Program-made: the position numbers and the translations under genes
Shown: positions 13,001-62,873 of the stretch, one piece after another
How positions within the stretch are numbered: position 1 is the stretch's first letter
Layout: every line of letters starts with the position of its first letter
Notes under the pieces: generated by a model
Databases searched by the model: none
Seen by the model: only the letters and a program-made list of their open reading frames with translations
What the model was told of the DNA's origin: nothing
DNA from: Lampris incognitus
Lineage: Eukaryota; Chordata; Actinopteri; Lampriformes; Lampridae
Direction: 5' to 3'
NCBI RefSeq assembly: GCF_029633865.1
Contig: NC_079213.1
Location: 110,694,836 to 110,758,835 of the forward strand
Length of the DNA: 64,000 nt

Positions 13001-15442
13001 CGCTCGGCTAAAGGGTCAGACTCGCTAGTTGGGGGCTAACGTGTCTTATTAATAGTTTACACTTATTTCCATTTATTCATCGTAGCTTTGGCGTCGCTAT
13101 ATAACGCACACAATGCTCTCCAGCGTTGTCCGTATAGTTGTAGCGTTCCATAATAAACTAGCTCACTTCCGCCATCCATTGACGTCAGTGGATGACGTAA
13201 AGCCCACGACGCAGATCACCCGAGCCGTTCGTTTTCTAAAGGGACCGCAAACGGTAACTGAGCCGCATTTATATCAGGCTTTTCTAGCCTACCGACCGTC
13301 CACGCGTTCACACACGGACGGCGGAGGCTGCGGGGCAAGGCGTCAACCAACCCTAATCTCCGCCCCCCCTCTCGTGCGCAGGGGGTTGGTACCGCGGATC
13401 GGACGTTACGTTACACAAAACGCCGCTGGCCCCAACGGGAAGCGAGTGACGTCACGTAGCCCCACCATTTTGATCGGCGTTGCTTTTCAAAACAAGCGAA
13501 GAAGAGCAACTCGCATCCTCTCCAAAAAGGAAACCGTATTCAGCATCTTTGACAAATTTAGATACAACACCGTAATAATAATAATAAAAAAAATGCAACA
13601 GCACAGCAATTTTGAAAAGGTATTGTAAACTACTAATAAGACACGTCAGCCCCCTAGCTAACGGGTCTGACCCTTTAGCCGAGCGGTTAGTGATGCAGTA
13701 CACCCGTATCGAATCCCGCACCGGGCAAGAAAATAACCGGTTACAGTATTGAAGATATTACCCTCACGTAACATTTCAGAGGGGTCCTTTTTTACCTTTA
13801 CACTCTTCTGATCCTTTTTCTGCCTTTTTGGAAGCGTGCTGTGCATTCGTTTCTTTAAAAAAAAAATTTTTTTTTGTGTGTTGTCAATCGGTCTTTCGGA
13901 CTTGGGCCGTTTCCAAGGGCAACGCGACGCCGGGCGCCATCTTCCAAGGATCAGAGGCATTGTGACGCCACGACCGAAAGACCGATACTCGTTGTGAGAC
14001 AGCCGATATAATTTGCAGTTTTTTTATCGCACGGTTTTTTTATGTCCGTCACCTTAACATTCTCAATTAGTTCTTGGATTAGTCCCACCTTGCTAGCGCG
14101 GTTTTTCAATATTTGCACTGAGATAATAGAATAAATAAAACATTAGCCTTTATCAACTTGACAGGAGTCCTGCTGGAAGCCGCCATGTTTTCAGGACAGT
14201 CTGTACTTTTTTTGGTAATAGTGTAACGTGCGTGGATAAGTAGACACGTGGGTCCTTGAATAACAAGTCGGACCGTTTAGTCGACTGGTTAACGTTGTCG
14301 CTTGCGGCGCGGGAAATGTGGGTTCGCGTCCCGGCTGTGGCGACGGTTCCCGGACTGCTCCCCAATTAGCTACAATATCACTAAAATCACTGACAATAAG
14401 TAATACATGGTTTATGTACTGTATCTTGATAATCTTAAATGTATTGCCTGTTCTTATTTTTAAAGAATTAGGAGGTGACGTGGTGGTGGGGGGGGTGCCT
14501 GGTTGCTGTCAGCCAGACGGGGCAGAGGTCTTTCCCTCGATGTGATATAGAGCTCTGTGCAGGACAGCGCTATCCGCCACTGAGAGGCTCTCGCACAACG
14601 CATCCTGTAGAACCACAAGCCTTTCTTTCAGGCCACTGCTACCCTAAAGGTCGACTGGGAAGGCCACAGTTTACAATACCTGCTCCCCATTAGTGCAACC
14701 AAAAGTCAGAACTAAGAAAGTTTCAACCACAAGCCTTTCTTTTAGGCCACTGCTACCCTAAAGGTCGCCTGGGAAGGCCACAGTTTACAATACATGCTCC
14801 CCATTAGTGCAACCAAAAGTCAGAACTAACAAAGTTTCAACCACAAGCCTTTCTTTTAGGCCACTGCTACCCTAAAGGTCGACTGGAAAGGCCACAGTTT
14901 ACAATACCTGCTCCCCATTAGTGCAACCAAAAGTCAGAACTATGAAAGTTTCAACCACAAGCCTTTCTTTTAGGCCACTGCTACCCTAAAGGTCGCCTGG
15001 GAAAGGCCAGTTTACAATACCTGCTCCCCACTAGTGCAACCAAAAGTCAGAACTATGAAAGTTTCCGTTCTCCCGTTTCCCCTTTATAATCTATCAAAAC
15101 ACCCCCGTCTTCTCTCTCCTGCAGCAAACTTTCAGGCGACGTCCTCCTGGCTGGTCTCCACTCAGGAACATCCAGGAAAAGGTCCCACCCCCCACTTTGC
15201 TCCCTCTCGTCCTAGTACCCCCGGCACCCAAGGAGGAATCTTCCGAGGAGGAGGGCGACGCAGCCTCCAAGTCCTCCTCTGCCGACAAGTCTGGAGTCGA
15301 TAAGGAGGTCCACCCCTTCAACTGCCCCACCAAACCCTGGAAAAAGTTCAGTCCGGTTCGGCACGTTACGATCCCGAGCCCCGCTACCACAGACCTACCC
15401 GTCGTAGAGGGGGGATTCCGTGACGCGGACCTCCTGGGATAG
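5882..15442 (+). CDS. kng1: Kininogen (two cystatin domains plus bradykinin), complete, 8 coding exons
   Basis: Secreted plasma precursor of the vasoactive peptide bradykinin. Coding exons, all with GT/AG borders and consistent phase: 5882-5947, 6274-6426, 6835-6951, 7122-7197, 11151-11320, 12188-12298, 12418-12516 and 15125-15442. They total 1110 nt, or 369 aa. Residues 1-22 form a hydrophobic signal peptide (core LCVLGLLCLHSLVLG). Residues 23-137 are cystatin domain 1 and 138-264 are cystatin domain 2, each with paired cysteines and a CNAT glycosylation site. Domain 2 has the cystatin inhibitory motif QVVAG across an exon junction (194-198); domain 1 has no such motif and is probably non-inhibitory. 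The last exon gives the kinin (270-278), an acidic/serine stretch and a short tail with one cysteine, suited to linking heavy and light chains. There is no histidine-rich domain, so it is low-molecular-weight-like. Two cystatin domains instead of the mammalian three is usual for fish kininogens. Confidence 0.95.
7026..7110. repeat. (CTGT)n microsatellite in kng1 intron 3
   Basis: About 20 CTGT units with two CTGC interruptions, preceded by a (CAT)n run. It ends about 11 bp before the exon-4 acceptor AG (7120-7121), so it serves as that exon's pyrimidine-rich region. Confidence 0.95.
7536..7856 (+). mobile_element. SINE family A, 5'-truncated copy
   Basis: Shares CACATGTATGGGAGGAGGCATGT-type sequence, CCCCGGATCGGCAGAGG and the GGGGAGAAAAAGAGGGG tail with three other copies in this window, but lacks their tRNA head. 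It ends in a G-run. In kng1 intron 4. Confidence 0.8.
9434..9735. mobile_element. hAT-like MITE nested in the integrase element
   Basis: 302 bp, ends CATAGGCG and CGCCCCTG (imperfect TIRs), with an exact 8-bp target duplication GCCATGTG (9426-9433 and 9736-9743). It contains repeated CAGCACCCCTAAA motifs and a poly-C run. No coding capacity. Confidence 0.7.
9929..10973 (+). pseudogene. DDE integrase (Gypsy/Ginger type), broken by stops
   Basis: Reads MDDNLYNQILNFY at the start. A stop interrupts it about 17 codons in, and another TGA falls inside the HHCC zinc finger (ACHDDPAT-stop-GHFGRDKT). From 10230 the frame is open for 247 codons: zinc-finger CPKC, then the rve catalytic core with TDHFSKWPEA (D), SDRGREF (D) and GQRERDNRTLK (E). 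No reverse transcriptase or RNase H is present upstream. Confidence 0.8.
11694..11742. repeat. 49-bp perfect-arm hairpin in kng1 intron 5
   Basis: GGCCAGGTAGTTAGTTAATG and its reverse complement with a very short loop. Strong cruciform/hairpin potential. No element ends seen around it. Confidence 0.9.
12702..13061 (-). mobile_element. Complete miniature LTR retrotransposon (TRIM) with tRNA-like LTRs
   Basis: Two direct repeats of 135 bp (12702-12836 and 12927-13061, about 91% identical by eye) flank 90 bp. On the minus strand each LTR starts TGTAAACTA and ends in TACA. Right after the 5' LTR the internal part starts TTGGTGGCAGCGGTGGGAT. From TGG onward, 18 nt are complementary to the 3' end of tRNA-Leu(AAG) including CCA, as I know that tRNA. 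Right before the 3' LTR lies a purine tract, GGGGAGGGTGACGAC. Each LTR contains TAGCCGAGCGG, a perfect Pol III A-box, and CGAATCC/TCGA-type B-box sequence. There is no coding capacity. It sits in kng1 intron 7. No exact 4-bp target duplication; the flanks CTTTATTTC and CTTATTTCC are similar. Confidence 0.8.
13085..13520. promoter_or_regulatory. CpG-rich segment with two full CRE motifs in kng1 intron 7
   Basis: Many CG dinucleotides and two palindromic TGACGTCA sites (13180-13187 and 13447-13454), plus CTATATAACG near 13098. It sits between two LTR copies. Could be an internal promoter or the regulatory part of an unrecognised element. Motifs are visible; function is inferred. Confidence 0.3.
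13624..13745 (+). mobile_element. Solo tRNA-like LTR copy in kng1 intron 7
   Basis: Starts TGTAAACTACTAATAAGAC and ends AACCGGTTACA. Exact 4-bp target duplication GTAT (13620-13623 and 13746-13749). It carries one internal unit, the A-box and the B-box-like motif; the segment between the boxes is shortened. Confidence 0.8.
13886..13986. repeat. Short inverted-repeat unit, ATCGGTCTTTCGG ends
   Basis: ATCGGTCTTTCGG (13887) and CCGAAAGACCGAT (to 13986) flank a CpG-rich core with GCGCCATCTTCC and GAGGCATT. The core also occurs at 2305-2333 in front of another LTR copy, so it is part of a dispersed repeat. Confidence 0.6.
14222..14374 (+). mobile_element. Diverged tRNA-like LTR relative
   Basis: Starts TGTAACGTG and ends AGCTACA. 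Same order of parts: GGATAAGTAGACACG, then GGACCGTTTAGTCGACTGG (A-box position), then GGGTTCGCGTCCC, a B-box match. The flanks ATAG and ATAT match at 3 of 4 bases. Looks like a second subfamily. Confidence 0.55.
14611..15065. repeat. Four 114-bp tandem repeats before the bradykinin exon
   Basis: Units start AACCACAAGCCTTTCTTT at 14611, 14725, 14839 and 14953 and include GTGCAACCAAAAGTCAGAAC. They differ by only a few bases (e.g. GTCGACTGG against GTCGCCTGG). The array ends 60 bp before the acceptor of the kinin exon. Confidence 0.95.
15125..15442 (+). CDS. kng1: kng1 last exon with bradykinin RPPGWSPLR
   Basis: The exon follows a pyrimidine tract ending in CTGCAG and reads QTFRRRPPGWSPLRNIQEK. 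The kinin RPPGWSPLR is at 15140-15166. With the preceding Arg it is the [Arg0,Trp5,Leu8]-bradykinin known from teleosts. Basic residues on both sides give kallikrein-type release sites. Downstream come a proline-rich segment, an acidic/serine cluster (EESSEEEGD) and the tail with one Cys (HPFNCPTKPW), ending at TAG 15440-15442. Confidence 0.95.
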   Translation, partial: QTFRRRPPGWSPLRNIQEKVPPPTLLPLVLVPPAPKEESSEEEGDAASKSSSADKSGVDKEVHPFNCPTKPWKKFSPVRHVTIPSPATTDLPVVEGGFRDADLLG

Positions 15443-15636
15443 AAACATGCTCTCCAAACTTTTTCCCACTGGAATCCAAAATTATTTCCAGAATCTTTTT
15501 TTTTTTTTTGCTGAGCTACTTTAGATGTTCCTGACTAGCAGCAGTGTGAACAGGTCAGTGAGAAGGATGTAACACTGCAGGTGTGCAAAACTAAACTCAT
15601 GCGGCTAGAAACCTTTGGGCTACTGACATCATCGAT

Positions 15637-16331
15637 TAAAAGGTCCCATGAAATGAAAATGTGTTTGCGTTTAATCTAGATCTATTTAACACCATGTTCA
15701 AGAAACATACAACAACAAAAAACATGTAGTTTTAACGGGTTTCTTGTCTTCTAGACAGTTTCGTTGATGTCGTCCTTAACACAGGGCCGGATCTAGGCAT
15801 AGGCAAACCAGGCAGCTGCCTAGGGTCTAACTGCCACAGGGGGGCCCAGACAGATGGATAAAAACCTCAACTTTTGGTCTGAATTAAAAATATTTAACAT
15901 AAAATATTCTAAACTATAAATAGATAATAATAAACAAAAACATATACCTAACTAATTAACCATAATAACCATGTGGCAGTTAAAAGTGATACTGTTTGTT
16001 TACAAAGTATCAAAATGTGTTTGTTTGGGGGGGGGGGGGCCCAAGAAAAGTGCTCTGCCTAGTGTAATCTATCCATTTAATCCGGCCCTGCCTTAACACC
16101 GACAAAAGCGTCTCATTGAATGGGAGCCAGATGGAGAGAATACGAGTGATCTTGCACCACCAAATTGAAAGTAGCTTATAGCACATCGGCGTACACGTTC
16201 TTCTAGAAATGTCTGGCTGTTATTGGCCGTCAGTCAAGTCAAAGTCCCGCCCCGCCCCTCACAAAAACCCACCTGTCAAATTGCAAAAGTTTGCATTGCT
16301 CTACATGCCGTTTCATGGGACCTTCAATAAA
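15637..16331. mobile_element. Inverted-repeat element hosting the hAT MITE
   Basis: AGGTCCCATGAAATGAAAA near 15640 and TTTCATGGGACCT ending near 16322 are inverted copies. The hAT MITE at 15782-16090 sits inside. The target duplication is unclear. Confidence 0.5.
15782..16090. mobile_element. hAT-like MITE downstream of kng1
   Basis: 309 bp with TIRs CAGGGCCGG and CCGGCCCTG and an exact 8-bp target duplication CCTTAACA (15774-15781 and 16091-16098). No open frame of note. Confidence 0.85.
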
Positions 16332-16989
16332 AAGAGAAACCTGTTTCAGTGTTACAACAACGTTGGATTCTGACCACACTGTCCAGCTCACTGTCTGTAA
16401 ATTATAGTGTATAGGGGCTGACAAACTATGTTGTTTTCCCCCCCCATGTGACAAGAACCTAGGCATAAGCAGGGGAACGCCACCTAATATAGTTTGCAGA
16501 AGGTTCAAAATCAGGTTGTTTTTTTCCCCCTGTTTGGGGATAAATTACAGTTTGAATTGCAGAGTTACTGTTCCCTGAAACCGCAAATGCGACCAAAGCA
16601 AAGGAAAGAAGGAAAAAAAAAACCATATTTGCAATTGAAATATGTCAGTCTGTGTGAGTATTTTCTTTCCAGAAGTAAGAATGGAGGAAGAAGAGGAAGG
16701 GGCTCATTCGGGGGGGGGGGGGGGGTGGCGCAACAAAGTGAAATCCGGTATACTGGGAAAAAAAAGAAAAGAGAAGTGATCCGATCATTGGGGAAAGCCT
16801 TTAGAGCTGCATGTTATGGAACAAACAGACAATGTACACTACTGTCTATTACACCTTGCAGTAACCCAATAAAAAAAGATTTTGTAAAAAGAGTCCTGCG
16901 GGGGCGGTCAAATCCCAGCGCAGTGTGCTGTCTGTGTGGTGGTGGGTGGTGGGTGGTGGGAGGGGGGGGGGGCAGAGCAAACAGACCGG

Positions 16990-19900
16990 TAGATGTTTAA
17001 CCTAGCTTTTATTTGTACATCATCACAAAACACTCAGACGACCAGTCCATCAGCCGGTCTGTCAGTGAGTCAGGCCACGAAGCTGTACCCTGTAAACCAA
17101 GGCGCCCAGTGGAACACAGTATACACATGAAGAAAACTACAGGCCCTTGGTTGGTTGGTTGGAGTCTTCCTGTTAACCGTTACTAAACTTAAGGCAGTAA
17201 TTAATAAACATTCATATGGCTGCTTAGCAGACTAAGTAAAAAAACAAAACAACAAAAAGTCAACAAGAAATATTTATCTTTACCCAAACTCATGCAGGAC
17301 GACTCTGTGAAACAATACATTGGCCCAGTGTACATTCATATAAGGTTGTGACAGTACAGCAAACATACTACTGATAAATATACTCATGAGATACGGTACT
17401 GAGGGTTAAGAGTCCTGCATACGGAAGAGCGCGTGGAGCCGTAGTGGACCATCTGGGTCGGACACTAACTCCATCTTTCCCTTTTGAAGGGAGCGTGAGC
17501 TTCCTCGGCAGCCCCCCTGGATGGGCACTAAAGCTACCCCGCTCCTTTTCCCAAAAAAATGTTTTTTGCAAACGTGGTAAATGAAACAGACCGGTATTCA
17601 TAGGCCCCGCGGGTATCTAGTTAAGCTGGAAGCAGCCAGTGGGGTTGTTGAAAAGGCCGACCGAGGAACGCCGCCGCCGAGGCGGCCCGCTCCCCGTGGG
17701 CTTTCGAACCGCGGGTTTCGCAGGGCAGGCAGACAAGAAGTGGGAGTATGTTCATTCAAAAGCATCCGGGGCCAATTTTTAAGAACCGAGGCGCCGTCCT
17801 CAGGTCTTAAGTGAAAGCACAGCTTATGGCGTGGGACGACTGGGGACGAGATGGAAACAACTATAAATAATCCCCTTCTTGCCGAGCCTACCCCTACCCC
17901 TACCCACACCTTTGCTAGATCTCAACTAGTGCTGTTAATTAGCATCAAAAAGCCAGTTTATTACCAAAGGATGCTGCATCTCCAGCCAGGGCATGAATAA
18001 CTGGGCTACACGAGAGGTACAGGGGCTCTGTGTGCACATCGGCCAGCAGATGCGCCACTGAAGCCTGGAGACAGTCACATACAGTCGGAGCTGTCCGCAG
18101 AGCCGGAGTTCGGAGCTTATCTTGGAGGTTTATCGAGCAGCTCGGGAGCCGCGGGGCCCGGTTTGCGCTGAGCCTTGTTACGACGGTTCACCGACAGTTT
18201 AAGGGAGCAAACAATTTTTGTTGTTGAAGTAATTCAGCACCAAAGCGGTCGACGGAAAGGTTTACACGAGTGTGCGCCGAGAGGGATGCGAGAGCAGTTC
18301 CCGGGGTTTCCACCCGACCTTCCCGAATACTTGCGGGGCGGCTTCACTAAGGCCAACTCTAAAAATCGGGTAAGAGGTTTGTTCCCCCAAACGTATTAAC
18401 TTGATTTATTTTATTTTTTTTCACTGTGCCCTGCACTTGGGAATTTGGCTGCAACTTTGGTCCTTCCATTAGTTCAAGAAATGGTAGTTTTTTTGTTTTG
18501 TAACCTTATCCTGTAGGGCCCCGGCATCACAACAACATTCACGATCGGTTTTAAATAGCCTATACACAACGCTCCTCACGTCGACTTCGACTGACAACAT
18601 AACAAGTGTGGTTCAGATTTATGGCATTTCAAGTATAACATTTACAACAGAAGTATGGAAAAAAAAAGTCTTTTTCCTTTTCCTCGTCCTTCCCCCTCCC
18701 CCCCCCCTTCTTCTTCTTTACAAATGATGCAAAAACATTGAGCGCCGAACTTTTCTCTTCTCTGGCACAAACCAGCACGTGGAGAAAAAAAAAAGATTTA
18801 CAAAACATTGAGAGATTGTGGCACTGCAAACGTAACAGTGTCATCACGCGGACACGTGGACAGACAGAACGGGTTTCACTGGGACCTGCCCGTGAAGCTC
18901 TGCAACCTGCACAGAAACACATTTACCTCTCATGCACACACACACACACACACACGGAAAAGGTGGAGGACACATGGGAGAAGAGGCCATTATGGATAAG
19001 GGTATAATACTGCAGACACGTCATACTACACGAAGGCCTGTTATAAAAGCTCAGACACGGCAGCTGCACGCACACACTGCATTGATGCTGTTCGCCTTAC
19101 ACACACATTGGTTCAGCTGTTTGAGAAACACGCACGCTAGGCTAACGTCCTTCCTATACTGCCCTGCAGGAAAAGAAGGCATTGAGCGCGAGAAACGTTA
19201 AGTGCAAATCCCCACCAATGAATCGGAGCCTCCTATACTCTGAATGAACCGCGAGTCCAGATGAGAGTTCAGGACCAGATTTCAGAATTAGCGATCGGTT
19301 AGAAACGACTAAATGTGCAACGGAAAAAACAGGAATCCAAACATCCGAGTGGACTGGGCCGCCGGAGGTGGACGGTGCCAAGTACAAGTGCAATCGCTGG
19401 TGCACATGCACAAGCCCTCCTCCAACAGTTGACACCGACGCCAGCGCAGCACTATGCGATGGATAATGCAACCCCAGCATGAGCTTTTCACGATTCTCCG
19501 GACAATCTGGCACTGCAGTACAGCCACCTTCTGATCAGAAGCTACACACTGCACAGCGGCACAGCAACTGGCATTACAGAAATATGAAAAAGTGATGCAA
19601 TAACAGCAACATGCTGCATCGGGGTGCGAAGGCCACGTCTGCTGGCTAACACTACATTCTAACTATTACTGCTGCGATAGTAGGAACGATAGCACACACA
19701 CACCTCCCTGTCTAGAACCACACTGCTCAGGCCATCATAACATAAAGCTTGGTCTTTTCAAGACAATCAAAAGGATTTTCAGGCTCTCTCACGAGGCTGC
19801 TGAGGTGGTAACGTAGCTCGGTGTGTCTGTAGGAGAGTGGCGTGCGGCACCTATCCACGCTATCAGCCATGATGACACTCCGGCTTTCAGCAATGCACCG

Positions 19901-22099
19901 TGTTTGTGCTTCTCCAGTCCGCCGTCTGAGCTCTCCTGTAGGCCGCCGCTCAGGATGCCGTACCTGCCACGAAGGCCAATCAACCAAGCTTTAGAGTCCA
20001 GGAAACGACGACTGTTTTTTTCTGGGGGGAGTACTGAGGTGCTTCAGTTAAACAGGAGTTAGGTTTAACAGTTACAGGTATCCTGTAAACCGTTTGGCTC
20101 TCACACAAAAACAAAACAATCCTACATACACCAACGGTGCCATCAGGGAAAAAAACAACCTAAGAATCAAGGCAGACGCCGGTTGGTTTCATGGGCAAAG
20201 TATGGCACCAACAGCATCAAGGTTAGAGCCTTGAGTCCCTATGTTAGTCAACAGCACAAGCATGGCTCCAGCATCGCCGGGTTTCCGGGCTTTGTGTAAG
20301 GTGCTTTGGATACAGCATTTTAACCAACCGTGTTCTTATCACAAGATTTACTTTGCGCTTCGTATTACTGTTTCGAAAGGCATCACAATGAAGGCTCTGC
20401 TTAAAGCAGCCTACCAAGGTCAGAAAGAGACATCAGGGCAAAACAAAAGCGACCATGTCTGAATGCCACCATTATCATGCCTGCTGCAGTTTTCTTGCTA
20501 CAACCTGCTGTTAGCGGAGCCACCTGTAGAGAAGGTGAGTAGTGTGAGGCGAGTGCTGTGAAGCATTGTGCTGTAATGCCAAGGTATTTCATTAACAGGA
20601 AGACCTGACATTTCCCTGGGCCTCTGCTCGCTGACAAGACGGACGGACGGACGGACGGACGGACGGAGACAGAAAGAGGCAAAAGAAAAAAGGTCCCAGT
20701 ACTTAGAAAAAAACATGATGGGTGCTTTCACCCTTGTCCTTTTGCATCCCATTAGAAATGACAGTGTAGTTGGGGGTGGGGGGTGGGGGGTGAAAGGCGT
20801 AGGTTAGGTGTAGTGTGCAGGATAACTGATCAGGTCACATGACCACGCTGATCTTCACAGCGATGATGAGGCAAGCTGTCGTCAGATCAACGCTTATCTT
20901 TTTTGCTAATACGAGCCAGGCTCTACAAATGAGTGATGTGGGGGGCAAAGTTTGCATCCATGCTAGGCAGAAAGAAGCTCCAACTGAGAGGTAAACACGA
21001 GTACAAAAAACAAATATTTACACAAACAATGGAGTGATTGTAGAGGTTGAGTTAGCGTTTGTCATTGTAGAAACTGAAAGAGACTAGATACATACATGTT
21101 AAAAGTCATAGTAAATCTGTATATTACTCTGATGTTTTTTAAGTGCTGTATGTGATGGTGAGGCATCGTCACCCAGCAGTTTTTATAATTCAGTCGAAAA
21201 GCTGCACCACCAACCAATGTTCCCGAGGGGGCAGTGCTGTCACGTGGAGACAGCGGGGGCATTTGAAGGAGGGTGAAACTGCCCCCTAGACACTGCTCTG
21301 GTGTTTTGTTTCGTTCAGCTTCGAAACTTCCTCACAACTGGCTCTGGTTAGCAAAGGAGGGGAGGAAGCTGATCTTAAGTCAGCTCACACGGGCGGCGTT
21401 CATGTACTCCCCCGCTGTGAACGCACACCTTGACGGTTCAAGTAAAGTTGGTAGTTGGCAAATCAGTCAAAACTTCTCCTTGTGCCCTCGTCTTCAGAGG
21501 GCTGAAAACGGAACAAAATCTGAATTCTCCAAACAGCCACATGATAGCAGCGTCATAAAAGTAGTGCAGCAAATGCAGTGTCTGGCTGGATGCTGACAGC
21601 CGCCACACATGTAGCTAGTTAGATGGGATTTTCATTTCACTCTTCCCTTCCTTCAGTCTGTACTCTTCCACAGCGAGCCGCAGGGTCGGGGTTAACACAT
21701 CCTGGGTCACCTGTTCGTTCCTGTCTTTTAGTGCTTTAGAGGAGAAGAATCCGGTCACCTGCATTAGAGGTAACAGCCTAGCCAACGCTAGCAGAGGTGA
21801 GCGGAGGAGATGTCTACACAGTGACGCTCTCTCTTAGGTCCAGAGGAGCAGGACGACACATAAAGGGAGGTAATAATGAGAAAAATGCAGGCGAACAGGA
21901 AACCTCTTAAAATGAAAGGGATGGCTGCGTAACAAAAAAGTCTTAATGCTGTCAAACAAAATGGCGAAAAATCCCCTCAATGGATGAACAAGTCCCGGTA
22001 TTAGCAGTAAGGGTTAGTGTGGATGCTCTTCTATGGTAAAAGGATAGACAGCCGGAACTGGTCTCTTTAGAGTCTGTGGACTGTTGTGTATGCAGCATA
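16990..22099 (-). other. pik3ca: Probable long 3' UTR of pik3ca
   Basis: About 5.1 kb downstream of the stop, with no recognisable gene and, unlike its surroundings, almost no transposon. A minus-strand AATAAA lies at 17013-17008, which would place cleavage near 16990. Other AATAAA signals inside (e.g. near 18404) could give shorter forms. Human PIK3CA also has a multi-kilobase 3' UTR. The extent is inferred, not proven. Confidence 0.5.
20640..20667. repeat. (GGAC)n run in the pik3ca 3' UTR region
   Basis: Seven GGAC units, one of the few simple repeats in this otherwise repeat-poor stretch. Confidence 0.9.

Positions 22100-62873
<40,774 letters not shown>

Noticed and set aside
13113-13628. 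171-aa open frame in the CpG-rich block
   Set aside because: No recognisable domain, runs into an LTR copy, and probably stays open only because CG-rich DNA has few stops.
17368-18399. Several 65-103 aa ORFs downstream of pik3ca
   Set aside because: Short, overlapping on both strands, without domains; better explained as 3' UTR.
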